A DNA stretch of 64,000 nucleotides. Origin: Syngnathus acus (taxonomy: Eukaryota > Chordata > Actinopteri > Syngnathiformes > Syngnathidae). The notes beneath the pieces were generated by a model. That model saw only the letters and a program-made list of their open reading frames with translations, had not been told where the DNA came from and made no database searches. Where the stretch lies: the NCBI RefSeq assembly GCF_901709675.1, contig NC_051093.1, positions 9,806,053 to 9,870,052 of the forward strand. Reading direction: 5' to 3'. A program made the position numbers and the translations under genes. This document shows, piece by piece, positions 1 to 12,434 of this stretch (position 1 is the first letter of the stretch; each line of letters opens with the position of its first letter).

Positions 1-590
1 GTATCATTTATTTCAAACTAATTTATAAAAAATAAAAAAATAAAGTGTCGACCCAACAATTTTCTTGGGCATCTTAAATAAAAATAAAAAAACGGTTGAA
101 GGATTTTACTTTAACATTTTCTCCTATGTAATTCATGAAAAGTAATGCCAGGTTAACTCAATTTGTGGCGGGAGACCACTAGCAGTTAATATGTGATATT
201 GTCTCAAAGTATAGCTCAAATTACCCATGTGTTGCCTGTTTCAAGTTCTCTCCTGTGAGCAAACAGCAGGAAAACACCAAAAATGGAAAATAGCAAGCAG
301 GAGACGGGAGAAAACAAAGTACGTGTACGAAAGGTAACGTGAGCAGTTTGTCATGGAAAAACGGCTGCAGTTGCATATTGTGGAGGATGATGATGATGAT
401 ATACGTTCAAGTTTGTAACAGGGTTAGGCAGGGGGTTGGACTTCAGGTTTGACTGGGAGATTATTTACAGAACCACTTTTACCTAATGCTGTCAATTCAA
501 AAGCAAATCCCGAAGAAGATAAGAGAAAAATGTAGTCCAGTAATTGCAAAGAAAACGGAGCAACAAATGGAAAATTGGAAAAGGACTCAC
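1..590. other. spag9 intron sequence, no exon recognised
   Basis: No stretch here resembles the JIP4 segment that should follow exon 13 (the FFSRLFSSSS-type region), so this is read as intron. It is AT-rich with a short GAT run near 385-400. Nothing else is supported. Confidence 0.5.
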
Positions 591-3500
591 AACTGCCAGA
601 TGCTGGATTTCTTCTTCTCTGCGAGAGACGGATTTTCCCTGGAGGCCCTGAACACAACATCACCTTTGAGCATCGGAAAGAACCACCTCCAATTGCACTC
701 CTTTGTTGTCTCATCTCCTTACCGGATCATCTCCGTCCACCGCACGGCCTCCTGGAGCTCCATCAATCTCTCCTTGTACTGATTCCTTTCCATCAACACT
801 CGGGCCATTTCCACCCTGGTGAAGCGTTTCCTCTGGGCTGTCGGGACGTCGCTCTGTGGCAGCCATTGCAAACCACAAACAAGCATTTAGAGATCCTTTA
901 ATGCGTTAAGTAGTCCAAGTTTAGCTCTGCAAAGGCCCAGTAAATGTCTCCGTGCAGACTCACGTCTTCTTCTTCTTTTGTTTTCTGCAGCACCTCCTCT
1001 ATCTCAAGTCGCACTCTGCAAAGCAGCATTACGAAGTGAGAAGGATTGACTATCTCGAAAACAAATTGAACTGCTTCGATTGTTACTTTACAATCGTGCT
1101 CTGCTTACTTTTTGAGTTCCTCCTCCAACTCTCGGTTTTTCTCCTCCATTTTTGCCTTGGCCTGCTGCACGGCCTCCAGCTCGCCCTGGAGCATCTCCTT
1201 CTCGCACGTCAACTCGTCCACTTTCAAGATCAAGTCTTTATTCACCACATTCAGGGCATTCCTGCGGCGGAGCATTTTAGTCAACAAACATCGTTTCCAA
1301 TTGGACAGAACAAGACAAGTGAGCTCAGCAGACAACATTTTAGAATGCTTTTTGAACTTACTTTCTCTCAAGCAGCTGCGAGTTCTCCTGAATGAGATTT
1401 TCCACTTCCCGGCCCATACCTTGAGAGAAAAAGGAAAAAAAAAAAAAAAAAAACAACATTGGAATTTTATTTCTTATACACAATTTGCCAGCAAGCCAAA
1501 GCACTACTTTAGCACTACGTATTTAAAGGCAACACATTCAAACAAAACTAATTGCCATTTGTCATGCTAAGCTTTTTGAAAACTAGAAGCAGCAAACACA
1601 CAAGCTGGTGCACATGTGCGGCACGCATCACATGACTGGCAGGCTAAGGATGGATTGAGCGGGTGCGGTCTTACCAATCAAACTAAGGTCTGAGAAAACC
1701 ATGCAATCCCAGCCAGGTGGAAAGAATAAGCAGGAGAGAAGGGGGGGAAAAAAGAAATGCAGATATAGTTTGAGACACTGGAATGATTGAAATGATGATG
1801 TTTCATTGCTGATTCCACAAGCAAATATCAATAAAGGTTGTCTTTATGTGGCTAGTTTACATTTGGAAGAGAATAGCAATCAAGGGAAAGATCACAAATT
1901 TGATTTTCAAGCTGTAAAAAGAAAAGTTAGAGCATCTTTATATGATTCCTCACCAAACGCCTCCATGCATCCAACTAAACGTCAGATTGGCTTAAAGAAG
2001 TCAATCGATCTTGGCTGGCTAAGAAAAGCTAAAGCTAAGTATGAAATAATGATGAGTATGACACTGTGCGCTGCCGCTGCGGCGTTTGCAGGAGGGACAT
2101 GACATAAAAGAACGGTTGGTTTCGAGGTCATACACACCAGAGTACTCCACTAGGAATATGGACAAAGGGGGGGGGGGGGGATGAGACATGGAGGAGAAAG
2201 AGAGGCGACGTTAACACAGGCAGATGCTTCAATGAGCTGGACCCAAGCCAGCTGTGAAACATTGCGGCAAACTCCAGGTGTTGCTGCCAATTTCAAAATC
2301 CAAAGTTGGACACCTACAACATTAGCTGTGCTTGTTATACGTGTAATTCAGTACCAGCCATTTTACACTAAGTACTAAGTACCTGGGATTGAATGTGTGG
2401 AGTCTGAAAAGACAAAAATATGTCTTTGGGAGTGCATAACTTGTATTGTTAAGAAATATATATAAGTATGTTTGGAAAGGTACAGTACAACTAAGAATAT
2501 ATTATAGCTATTTTTCGTAGGCTAGAACGGCAAGATTTAAGATGGGTACTAAAACTACAATAACATTTAATTAATGAACACTTGCCTTCATTTTTTGGTA
2601 CATTTGGTGCGAGCACACAGCAGCAATCGAGTATTTACACATTCAGTTCAAAATGTTCTATAGTCTCGTCCCATAAAAGAAAATGTGCAACTTCAGCATG
2701 GAGCCGTCACTCACCCAGCAGGTCGGCGCCTTCATCCACATCCCCGATTAGCCCTGTGCCTGCAGACGACAGCTCTTCAAATAGCGAGTCCGTGTTGCGG
2801 TCAAACGCCATATTTTCAATGCCTTTGGTCGGAGTGCTGAGGGGAAATGAAGCAAAGCAGGAGGGGGAGATATATATATATATATTTTTTTTTTTTCTTC
2901 TCTGTCTGGTCAAAATATACTTGAATAAATTTCAATTAGATGTTGGCTGTGCTACCTGCAGCCCTTATGGCCCGTCAGATCCATGTCCAGCTCGGGTGTG
3001 GACTCAATTATGTCCTGCACGTCTGAGCTGTCTTCATTATCGGGTAAACCTAAATGAGACGCGATTCACCAACGTCAATAATGAACAAACGGTGCATAAA
3101 AAAAAATAAAGATTCTGTGACAAATAAAAGGGTCTTTTACCAACTGATACGGATCTGGTCCCGGGTGCCGCTTGTACCTCTGCGCTCTTACTGTTCCCAT
3201 CGTCCCTCCCAATATCCGAGGCCGTGGTGGACATGGGAGTGGCAGATTTAGAGCCAGTGAAGTCTGACATCTCATCCTGTAAAGAATGGAATTTTATTTC
3301 AGCCAAATTCATTCTCAAAAAGGTTTTTTAAGGTAAAAGGCTCAGCCGGATGAGAGACGTCATAGATGGTTTACGGGATCACAAGTACTTAGATTACAAC
3401 ATAAGAAGTCCGAACGCTTATGTTGTAAACTTTGTTGGCATTAGATCAAGAAAACACCTTTGGCTTTTGGAGAACTGGAACTCATAAACGCAAGGGAGAA

Positions 3501-5863
3501 ATGTCAAAGAAGATATTGACCATGAAGGGGTGGGGCTTGTTCGCAAACAGCTTCAAAAATGACATTCAGCTTTATGTCACCGTACAAAGATGACATCACA
3601 TGACTACAACGGAAGCGACACTCAGATGAACGCACATCACAAATGAGGCACACGAGATCCAAGACAACAACGAGTAATAGTCAAATGCTACGAGCACACA
3701 ACATTCAATGAATAAAGGCTGGCCTATTTTCAAATGAGTGACATCATAGCTTAGTCAGCTGCAACAACACAGAAAGGTCAAAATAAAGACAAGAAATGAA
3801 CATGCGCTTTGAATCCAAACGATGAGAACCCAGATGCAATCGCGTTGTTCGTGACTTGAACAGATGAATCGTTATCAATTTGGCCAACTCTAAATTCCTC
3901 ACAACGCGTTTGCATGGAGCGCCATCAACGGCAGGCGATCTGTGAAGCGACGCTGCCTGAAAGCACACCAAACCACTACAATAGCCAACACACCAACAAA
4001 CAAACAAAGCGTTGCCTGGGGCAGACGCGTGGCGGCCGGGCGGGCGGGCGGGCGGCTGTGTCCACGCTAGCCACCGCCCGGCATTCATTCAACTACCTTG
4101 CAGTCGTCAGCCAGTGAACTCCCCCAAGTAGAGTCTTGCACACTCTTACCCCCCCTTTCCCTTGGGGAGGTGGCAAAGTCCTGCTGCTTTGGGGGGGGGG
4201 AGAGTAAGATTGAAGCTCATGTGTGCCTTCAGCAGAAACGCAAACGCCCCAAAGCAAGTAAGTGTGCATGAAGTTTTTTATCTTTGTGCAAGTACAAGGC
4301 AGAATAGGAATAGCGTGCCTTGACTGAATTGTTTGGTTTGTGCCATGACTACACTCAAACCCAAATGACTCACATCTCAAACCAGTGAATGATTGGAAAT
4401 GCCTTTTATCTGTTACAAAGAGAAAATAAATGGTGCTACAAGTGCTGAACAATCTTTCTACTTGATCGTTTTCCTCAATATTGTGATGATTTATTCTTAA
4501 ATTTAAAAAAAATAGAATTTCAATGAATCAAGGGGTTGGTGTTAATTCGATCTCACCCCTTTCATAAAGCTCAATACATGCTGTCTGCCTTTCAAAGCTC
4601 AGCGAGGTCGAAAAGGCCAAGATGCAACATGGAGCAGACGGCAGGCAGCGCTGATTACATAAGGGAGAATTATACTCTGGCCCAGCGTGCCTCTCCATCA
4701 GCGGTTGGCTGCCGGTCACACGGCAAGCGGAACTCGCATCATGCACTGCACTGTCCCACTTGTCGTGAAATTACAGAAGACCTCGCCGCTATCCCCGAGC
4801 AGTTTGCTTAGGTCAGCTGGCAAACTGAAAATGACATTAGCACATCACTGTGATTTGTTGGCTCATGAGACTGCCTTGCATATTCATGGCCGCTTTATGT
4901 CTGAAAATAGAGAGGTCTTTGACGGCAGCTCACGTGATGGTGAGCACGCCTAATCAAAGGCTCTCTATTTTTTAGGTGAGCGAAAAAGCCAAAGGCTTTT
5001 GCAAATGTGTGCGTGTCACCCACCTGGAGGCTGGTGGTGGAGCGAGTGTGTGTCGTGTCGCTGAACCTCCAGCCCTCTGCGCTCGGCGTCACTGCGCGGG
5101 CGTGTTGGTCCGCAATGAGCGGAGAGCTCCCAGCCGATGTTGGGAAGATGCCCAAAGAAAGGGGGCGCTCTCTCCTGCCAAGTGGGGGAAATGTTTCATA
5201 GAAACACAACTCAACTGTAAAAAAAAAAATAATAATAAACTTACCGCAGTCGCCCCGCACTGCTCGGTTCAGACGCCTCGCTACTTTGCTGCATTTTGAT
5301 TCGCTCGACATGCTCCATGTAATTATGGATCATCTGCAAAAGTCAGCACGAGCCAAGTTAGGACTGACCTCATCCAGTCTTGCCTTTACTCCTTCCCCAT
5401 GCACGTACTTCTGTGTGCCTCTGATGGAGGGAGTTGTATTCCTTCTTGAGGTCCACCTCTCGCTCTTCTAACCTGCCGACTAAACAAAAAGGCACAAAAC
5501 ATTGTTAGTCTACACAGAGCGCAAAGAATGTACTAAAATGAGATTTGGTTGACAGCTATGACTCAACAAATGAAAATGGAGAAATAGCTGGTGCGGAAGC
5601 AAAGGAGCCAATTTCATGTTATTTTTTTCCAAGAGCGAATTTAACGGCGAGTTACTGTTTATTGGTTTGGCAGAACTCACTTAGCCCAAATTTGTCAGTA
5701 AAGGAGGCTTTCGCTTTACGAGTTGAGTGAATCAACACTTTTCCACACTATAAAATATTCCTTAATCCGCCAACAAGACGAGGTGGTGATGCAGTGCCGC
5801 ATTAGGATGGGAATAACATAAATCCCGTAATCCAATTACAGTGCTTCCCTGAAATCTGCGCAA

Positions 5864-5904
<41 letters not shown>

Positions 5905-7389
5905 CGCGTGGAGAAATGAGGGAGAGATTTTTCTAACAATATACATTATTGGCCCCTTTTAATTACGTATGTCAGTAGTTTTTAAAGGGTCATTCTTAGT
6001 GCTTACTCTGGTCAGCGTGGTTCTTAATCTTGAGTTCGAGTTGCCTCGAGTGGGACTCCATTCTGTCCACATGGTTCTGCAGATCCTTCTTCTCCTGTTC
6101 ATGTGTGTCCTCAAACTCGATGAACTTCTACTCCCATACGCACGCACACACACACGTAGGCGGGATTAGACTCCATCAAATGGCTCATTTTGGACACAAA
6201 AAAAAAATCAGCAACCAATAATAATGCATTGAAAATTGCAGGAATTCAGTGAGATTTACTGATATATCTGCATGACTATTTTTTTCCCCGCTTCCATAAA
6301 TAGTAAGAAAACAAGACAAATGTTGATGCTCTCTTCCATCAAATGATGGACCCAAATTGCCGAATGAAATCTCGCCCTAGGTGGACAGCAGGAAGTGGAA
6401 GATTTAAAGAAAGCAAGCACACTTTTTCTCAGTCCATCACGGCACATCACTTAAAATGACCAAAAAAAGGAAACAAGTTGTGCTGCTCCCTTTCAGTTGA
6501 TTACTGTCAAAGGATCACATGACCTGGAAGTAATGCCCCCCGCACTCACATTGCATATTATGACAATTACTTACAAAAATAAATATATGTTTGGCTGTGG
6601 CTAATTTTGGATTAACACTTGGGCCGACTACTTTATTTGAATCTCGGTTCAGTATATTTGAGGTGGTTCTTGGTGAAAAAGTTGAGCTTCTTGAAGGGGA
6701 GGAGATTGATTGTAATTAGAAATGCCGCTGAAAATTCAAAGTGAACTGACATGAAGATGCTTTGTCAGCAGCGTCTTTTCCTTGAGTCCAGCTCTTCAGT
6801 GATGGCCTAACTGCTGAGTCACACCAGTCCAGGACCGTCTCACAGGGTTCTGACGTGGTGCCTTCACTGACTTGCCGTGAGACTAACAGGTGCATCGGGA
6901 TGCCAATCAGACGTGCAACGCACCGCACCGTGCCACGAAAGGCGCGCACTTTATAGCGAGCGTGTTAGCATCGCTACATTAGCATGATATCCGCAAGAAA
7001 GCGGGAGTGGTGCCGGTGTCAAGTGCCTTTGAATTCCCAGCTAAGCTAACAAAGGTTAGCGTCATAAAAGAAGCACAAAATGTCTTCACCTCCTCCGCGT
7101 GTTTCCTGAGCGCTTTCTCGCGCTCGTACTGGGTGATGAGCTGCTCGTTGTCCTCCTTGAGCAGCTCCAGCTCCACTTCGTGCTCCTGGTTCTCGGCGAA
7201 CACCGAGTCGAGGTTTTCCAGGACGGCCACCACCAGCGGCATGAGCTCCTTGACCACGTCCTCGTCATATTTTCCGATGAGCCTCTCGAACTCGCGGTAA
7301 ATAGAGTTAGCCAGGCCCGATACCCGCTCAGACATCATCGCTGATGTTCCCGGGTCGTCCTGGTACACAACTCCGTCTTCCAGCTCCAT
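591..7389 (-). CDS. spag9: spag9 (JIP4) scaffold protein, 5' part, 13 coding exons, continues beyond the left edge
   Basis: JIP4 is a cytoplasmic scaffold linking JNK/p38 kinases and kinesin/dynein to endosomes and lysosomes. Coding exons in transcript order: 7390-1 (7389) to 7090, 6127-6007, 5479-5409, 5333-5245, 5174-5024, 3276-3141, 3049-2956, 2836-2715, 1419-1362, 1261-1109, 1015-964, 853-723, 647-591. All junctions are GT-AG and all phases agree, giving about 511 residues. Exon 1 starts [12 protein letters not shown] and holds the RH1 domain ([12 protein letters not shown] end) feeding a coiled coil. Exon 5 has the JIP4-type SLGIFP element, and exon 8 has TKGIEN and [11 protein letters not shown]. 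Exons 9-10 encode the second leucine-zipper region ([16 protein letters not shown]). Exon 12 carries the RH2 block ([20 protein letters not shown]). The exon wording matches JIP4 rather than JIP3. The WD40-like C-terminal half lies outside the window. The last visible exon ends in phase 2 after SSIWQ. Confidence 0.95.
3277..5023 (-). other. spag9 intron 5 (about 1.7 kb)
   Basis: This lies between the exon ending after TTSLQ (phase 0) and the exon starting DEMSDF (phase 0). Mammalian JIP4 has extra residues at this point, so an alternative exon could exist, but I found none. It contains a G/C-rich GGGC run near 4036-4055 and a G run near 4191. Otherwise nothing is recognised. Confidence 0.6.
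5867..5909. repeat. (TG)n/(CG)n microsatellite
   Basis: A run of TG dinucleotides passes into alternating CG in spag9 intron 2. Alternating purine-pyrimidine of this kind can adopt Z-DNA. Confidence 0.9.
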
Positions 7390-7412
7390 TCTGATTTTGT
7401 AGTCCTCTCCGT

Positions 7413-7664
7413 ATGATCCAGACTGGAGTGTTTTTAGAGCCGTATTCCAGTTTCCCAGCCACTATGACGACATTTACGCTCTTCTTGGATGAAGTGGACA
7501 CACCGAGAACATTACTCGACCGGACCGGACCCGTTACGATGCAGGCAGGAGACGACGTGGATTTCTTCCTCTTCCCCCCCCCCCCCCCCTCTTGTCCCAT
7601 GATGCCTTCAGGAACTCCCCCACAAGCTTCGCTCTTCCAGAAACCAAAAGAGCACAAACGTTGA
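7413..7664 (-). promoter_or_regulatory. Probable spag9 promoter and 5' UTR region
   Basis: This is the region immediately upstream of the spag9 start codon, CpG-containing, with a C15-16 homopolymer at about 7575-7590 (shorter in the right copy, about 14860-14868). No TATA box is evident, as is usual for broadly expressed genes. The plus-strand reading frame through it is not convincing as a gene. Confidence 0.4.
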
Positions 7665-8124
7665 ACGCCCTACTCGGGATGAATCACATTTGCCCACAAA
7701 ATTCAACATTAATGCACAATTTGTTTGAGTGTTGTGTATTAGAAATATGTAGGGTTAATATTTTTCGTAATGTCGGATTTTGAGAACGGAACATTTGACG
7801 TGTCCGACGATTTTTCAGCTCCATATGTGAACAAAGAGGGATTCTTGTACTTAAAATCAACGAATTGCTGTTTTCACCAATCATTTGTACGTAGTGCAGC
7901 TGACGTTCCCGTCGTTCATACCGATTCCAGATGTAAGTGAATGCACCATTACAACAGCTGACTTGTTGACGAGATCACGCCATGACGTCACGATAATGTC
8001 AGTCATCTTTTTCACTTTAGCGTCTTACGTTAATTTTACTCTATTTTATTGAAGCACCCCTTTTATTGTGTACTTTTTTCAGTTGAATAAAAATGGACAC
8101 ATTTGCTGTTTATAACTGCACACG

Positions 8125-8130
8125 TTTATT
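8125..8130 (-). terminator. Poly-A signal, LITAF-like copy A
   Basis: AATAAA on the minus strand, about 230 bp past the stop codon. It is conserved at 15405-15410 in copy B. Confidence 0.6.
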
Positions 8131-8358
8131 CTTGGACAGAATCATAGCACTTACAATTGTATTCTAAATACACATTTCCCAGCCCGAATATTCATCACTT
8201 ACATGCTTTCCCACTAACGGATTAATCATTGATTGGTCATCTGCAATGCCGCATCCAAACATCACAAATACCTTAGCATTTGCAACGTTTACTTTTGCAA
8301 ATACACCCACTGCTGGGAATGAATGGTGATCGGCATCAAGTTCCCAGTTTGGAGCACT

Positions 8359-11235
8359 TTATATTCGCTTACGAATGCAGATTTGCGTGTGGCAGTTTGG
8401 ACAATGATGCACCACATCTTTGCAGGCGTCCACGACGAATGGTATCCAGCAGCAGAGAAAACACCTGATGCAGGAAACAAAAAAGTCATGTTCAGTGGGG
8501 AAAGTGACATCATAAGTGTATCAATATCGTTGGGCATAATTCGCTTTTGTGCGATTCCTCTCTTAACCCAAAGAAGGCGAGGGTTCCGCAGATGACCCAC
8601 GCCATCAGGCCTGGCTTATACTCTACGTGGGTGACCACTGTCTGCCGACAGTGGGGGCATATGGTTTGTCCAGGGCTATCTTGCAAGGAAGGTGTTACCA
8701 CCACGTGAGGCACTGTCATTGAAAAAGAATACAACACAATTATAGAATATAGAATAAAACGCCGTGACTTTATCATCATCGTGGCTTTTTATCTTTGAAA
8801 AATTCAAGATTCAAGAGTTTTTTATTCGCCATGTTTGAGCGTGCCAAACAAGGAATTTGACTTCGGTAAAACACACCCTCTGTTCAACATTTAGGTGACT
8901 AACAACACTCAGGACATGTGAAAAATGGCAAAAACAGTGTAGACAAATTCAAAAAAGGTGTGAAGAGCAAAATAATACCCATCCTAAAATTTCTGTTGAA
9001 ATATGCATATGCAATTTCATTTAAAACACAAATTCTTGGGAAAAAAACGTACAAGCGCCAAGTGGTGGTTCTTGAATTCATCTTTTACCGCAACGGCATA
9101 AATTGGCCAGCAGAGGGCACTAACTGTAGAAACGAGCACGTGTATCATGTCACGCACGTCATTGGCATTGACATATCAGGTAATCATATTTACGAGCGAT
9201 TTTGAACATGATTATCTCACTTCACACATGGGAGTGAAGGACACTTTTGCGTGTGGTGTAGCCAACAATATGCTGTGAATTCCTCAATTCCTCTGACTCA
9301 AGGTGCATGCCAAATTGCGATTGTGCACTATGAAGACGACAAAGGTTCATTGTGATGCACACGGGCACTATTCTGTAGGTCAGTTTAGAAGTACACTGAC
9401 TTCCTCATGCAGGCAACATGCATTCATTTGCATTGCGCACACGTGTACTGACAAATTCTGAATTTGACTGATTTGTTTAGAGTTTGTATTGGGTCTGATA
9501 TTTAAATGTGAAAATTGGGGCTCTTTGCACCATGTATGTACACCTCTGTATTACATGTACTAGCTCACCTGAGGCTGTGGTAGATGGACCTGGAGCCGCA
9601 GTGAGAGCAACACATGACGTATGGAAACACCAGAAAACGAGACAGTGTTAGGCTATACATGTCATAAGTCCGGAGTTCGGAACCTTCAGATCAAGATTCT
9701 CAGACTGAGCATCATATTAAGCTGTCCACAGACCTCCTTGGTATCCAACAGGTGGAAGTACTGCATACATGGGCGGGTACACTCCAGGAGGGGGCGCTGC
9801 AACCCCATAGGCCATGGGCGAGGTGTAGGTGTTAGGGTAGACTGATTCTTGTCCTAGGTGTCCATTTTCCATCTTGAGAAGTCTTTCATAGATAAGAAAC
9901 AAACCTTTTCCAAGTGCAGAGAAAGCAGTCAGACAAATGACAGAGCATTTTGAACTGCTTTGGAAATGTTGATAAATAAAGTACTCATGTTTCATTCGTC
10001 ACCTCCCGGCAAACAAAAGCATTGGAGGCAGGAATTCGATATAAATATTAGCGGGAGTGGTTTAGCTAACAGATGTATCGTCAATATTTGCAGTTCTTTC
10101 ATGCACTTATATCATAATAATAATAGAGAGAAAAATGAAAAACAATTGTGGGTGTGATGGTTGCGTTGATTTCAAAATCTGTCTTTAACCCAAAACAGGC
10201 TGGGATGCATAATAAGAATGATAATATATGTGATATAAAAATCATACATGAATTAAGATGGATTCTAAGTTGGCCTTTTGATACAGTATGTCCAAGGAGC
10301 TCGTAAAGTAAGTCCAATACTCATTTTTCTTTTGATACAGTGTGAGCTCATAAAGTCATTTGTCTAGGATAGGACTCACAACGGTATTCCTTCCCAACAC
10401 GGCAAACGATTTCCTTGTAAATGATACTTTGAACAAGTTCAAACATCAAGGCTTATGTCGAAACGGATGTTGCGGTAGCGCGGAGAAATAAAGCCTTCTT
10501 TCAATTGTGTGCACAGAAGTGAAAATCACAGGGCAAGCGCTGACATTTGTCACTTCTGCATTGTGTTTTTCTGAGCCCAGCGAAGCCTTTGATTCGAATG
10601 CACCATTACCGTTTCATGTTTTACGACAAGCCGTGTAAAGATTATTATTTTAGGGTGACCTGATAAACGCAATAGTCCGAGTCCATGCTTTAGGGTCACG
10701 GAGCCAGAGCACTTGAGCAATAATTGGATTAGAGGGAGAGGCATGGCTTATGCTTGAAAGCTGCGATCATGTTGCCTGGCAAAACTCCAAATTGGATCGT
10801 GGTCCAACCGGTGCTCTTTCCCGCTCAGTCAGTTTCGAGAAGCACAAGCCACTCAAGCATTCAAGCTCACCACAGACTAACTTGCACCAGTGCCTCACCC
10901 TGTTTTCTACAACACGCCATTGAGATGACTCCCTCCATATATGTTTGGACCGACTTTACATAGCGCACAAAGAAGGATGCAATTTGGACTGCAAAGTCAT
11001 CAAAACACACTCTTTTCTAGTTTCCGTTAAGTGAGAGAAGCAGCAAAAATGGAAGTTTCACACAGATACACAGCAGGGACATATTGGCGCTTTACATTTT
11101 TGGGAATATGCCATAAAACATGATTGACTTACCTGTGACTTTTGACACCAGTAAGGAGAGAGATGGAAGTTTCCTCAATGTCTGCTTGACTTGAAGAGGA
11201 GAGAGCACAAACTCGAGATCACACTCAAAATGCAA
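8359..11235 (-). CDS. LITAF-domain membrane protein, copy A (about 129 aa)
   Basis: This is a small LITAF/SIMPLE-family protein, expected on the cytosolic face of late endosomes or lysosomes. Coding exons: 9872-9734, 8712-8568, 8464-8359. A probable non-coding first exon ends at 11133 with a good donor (CACAG/GTAAGT). The N-terminal exon is proline/tyrosine rich and starts MENGHLGQES. Exon 3 has HVVVTPSLQDSPG and the first zinc knuckle CPHC. The last exon has the hydrophobic stretch CFLCCWIPFVV and the second knuckle CPNC, ending RKRI. Phases fit (1, then 2). The donor of the first coding exon (GGAG/GTCTGT) is weak; it is chosen because its phase matches and an in-frame stop follows at once. 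A poly-A signal lies at 8130-8125. Compared with copy B it has lost two hydrophobic-core cysteines and the PPYP element. It is shorter than human LITAF (161 aa). Confidence 0.82.
8803..8970 (-). mobile_element. 5'-truncated LINE tail present only in the left copy
   Basis: About 168 bp interrupt sequence that is continuous in the right copy (near 16080). Read on the minus strand it resembles the 3' end of teleost LINEs (CAAATTCCTTGTTTGGC, then AATAAAA, then short TTGAA-type repeats). The family is not assigned. Confidence 0.6.
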
Positions 11236-11459
11236 TCAGCGCTTCACTCTATAAAAAAGACCAGGAGAGAATGTATTATTTCATGTGTTTCAAATTCAAC
11301 TCCGCCCCCCCCACCATATTATTAATACGTCAGTGACCGAACAAGGTAGTCAAACAAGTTACACTGTTTCTTTTCGTTTCGTTTATTTCAAACATATGGA
11401 AAAAAAATAAGATTACTGTACACAATGAAAAGACATGACTAAATACATGCATATACATA

Positions 11460-11483
11460 GATACACATACAGACATACATACA

Positions 11484-11519
<36 letters not shown>

Positions 11520-11600
11520 CCTATAAAAATATATATATACATATATATATATATACATATACACATACATATGCACACATACATACATACACACAAACTA
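11460..11600. repeat. (ACAT)n/(TA)n microsatellite in the LINE 3' region
   Basis: About ten ACAT units are followed by mixed ATAC/TATA repeats. Confidence 0.9.
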
Positions 11601-12087
11601 AAAGAGTAGCAATGAAGATATAACCACAAAGAAACCATAAATCACATTCACATGCCTGAAAAGGAGTGGGAAGAAGTATAATTTATTTAATCCCACCCCT
11701 TTTTAATAATCCCTAAATACCCAGCCATAAATCATTTTGCCTCAGTTATCCCAACAAAATACTAAATTACTAACATGATTTATTGTGTCAAATGCCTTTC
11801 TTAGAGCTATGAATATCCCAACTGCATATTGTTTTAGGTCTATTGCGTTAGTAATTTAATTAGTGCCAGTGATGTTGCTATGTTGGACCTAAATCCGTAT
11901 TGACTGTCAGTGAGTCATTTATATTTATCTATAAATTTGTCCAGTCGGTCGTTAAAAAGTGTTTCCAGTATTTTAGAAAATTGTGATAGTAATGATATAG
12001 GTCTGTAGTTTGTGAAGTGGTGTTTGTTCCCAGTTTTATACAAAGGTATGATTTTTGCTATTTTCATTTTATCTGGAAATATACCGG

Positions 12088-12434
12088 AGGCGGCTCGGTG
12101 GCGCGCTGGGTAGCACATCCGCCTCACAGTTAGCGGGTTCGATTCCACCTCCGGCCCTCCCTGTGCGGAGTTTGCATGTTCTCCCCGGGCCCGCGTGGGT
12201 TTTCTCCGGGCACTCCGGTTTCCTCCCACATCCCAAAAACATGCTTGGTAGGCCGATTGAAGACTCCAAATTGTCCCTAGGTGTGAGTGCGAGTGCAAAT
12301 GGTTGTTTGTCTCTGCGATTGGCTGGCAACCGGTTCAGGGTGTCCCCCGCCTACTGCCCAATGACGGCTGGGACAGGGTCCAGCACTCCCGCGACCCCCG
12401 TGGGGACTAAGCGGTTCAGAAAATGGATGGATGG
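12088..12434 (+). mobile_element. tRNA-derived teleost SINE nested in the LINE
   Basis: The head is tRNA-like: CGGCTCGGTGGCGC with an A-box-like segment and the B-box GGTTCGATTCC. The body is the common teleost one (GGAGTTTGCATGTTCTCCCC, TTTCCTCCCACATCCC) and the tail is GGATGG repeats. It is flanked by a target-site duplication ATACCGG (12081-12087 and 12437-12443). Confidence 0.9.

Noticed and set aside
7099-7344. Plus-strand frame opposite spag9 exon 1
   Set aside because: A shadow of the real exon on the other strand, repeated at the duplicate exon for the same reason.
7413-7664. Plus-strand frame upstream of spag9 (starts [10 protein letters not shown])
   Set aside because: It contains a poly-C homopolymer whose length differs between the two copies and shifts the frame, so it is not conserved as protein.
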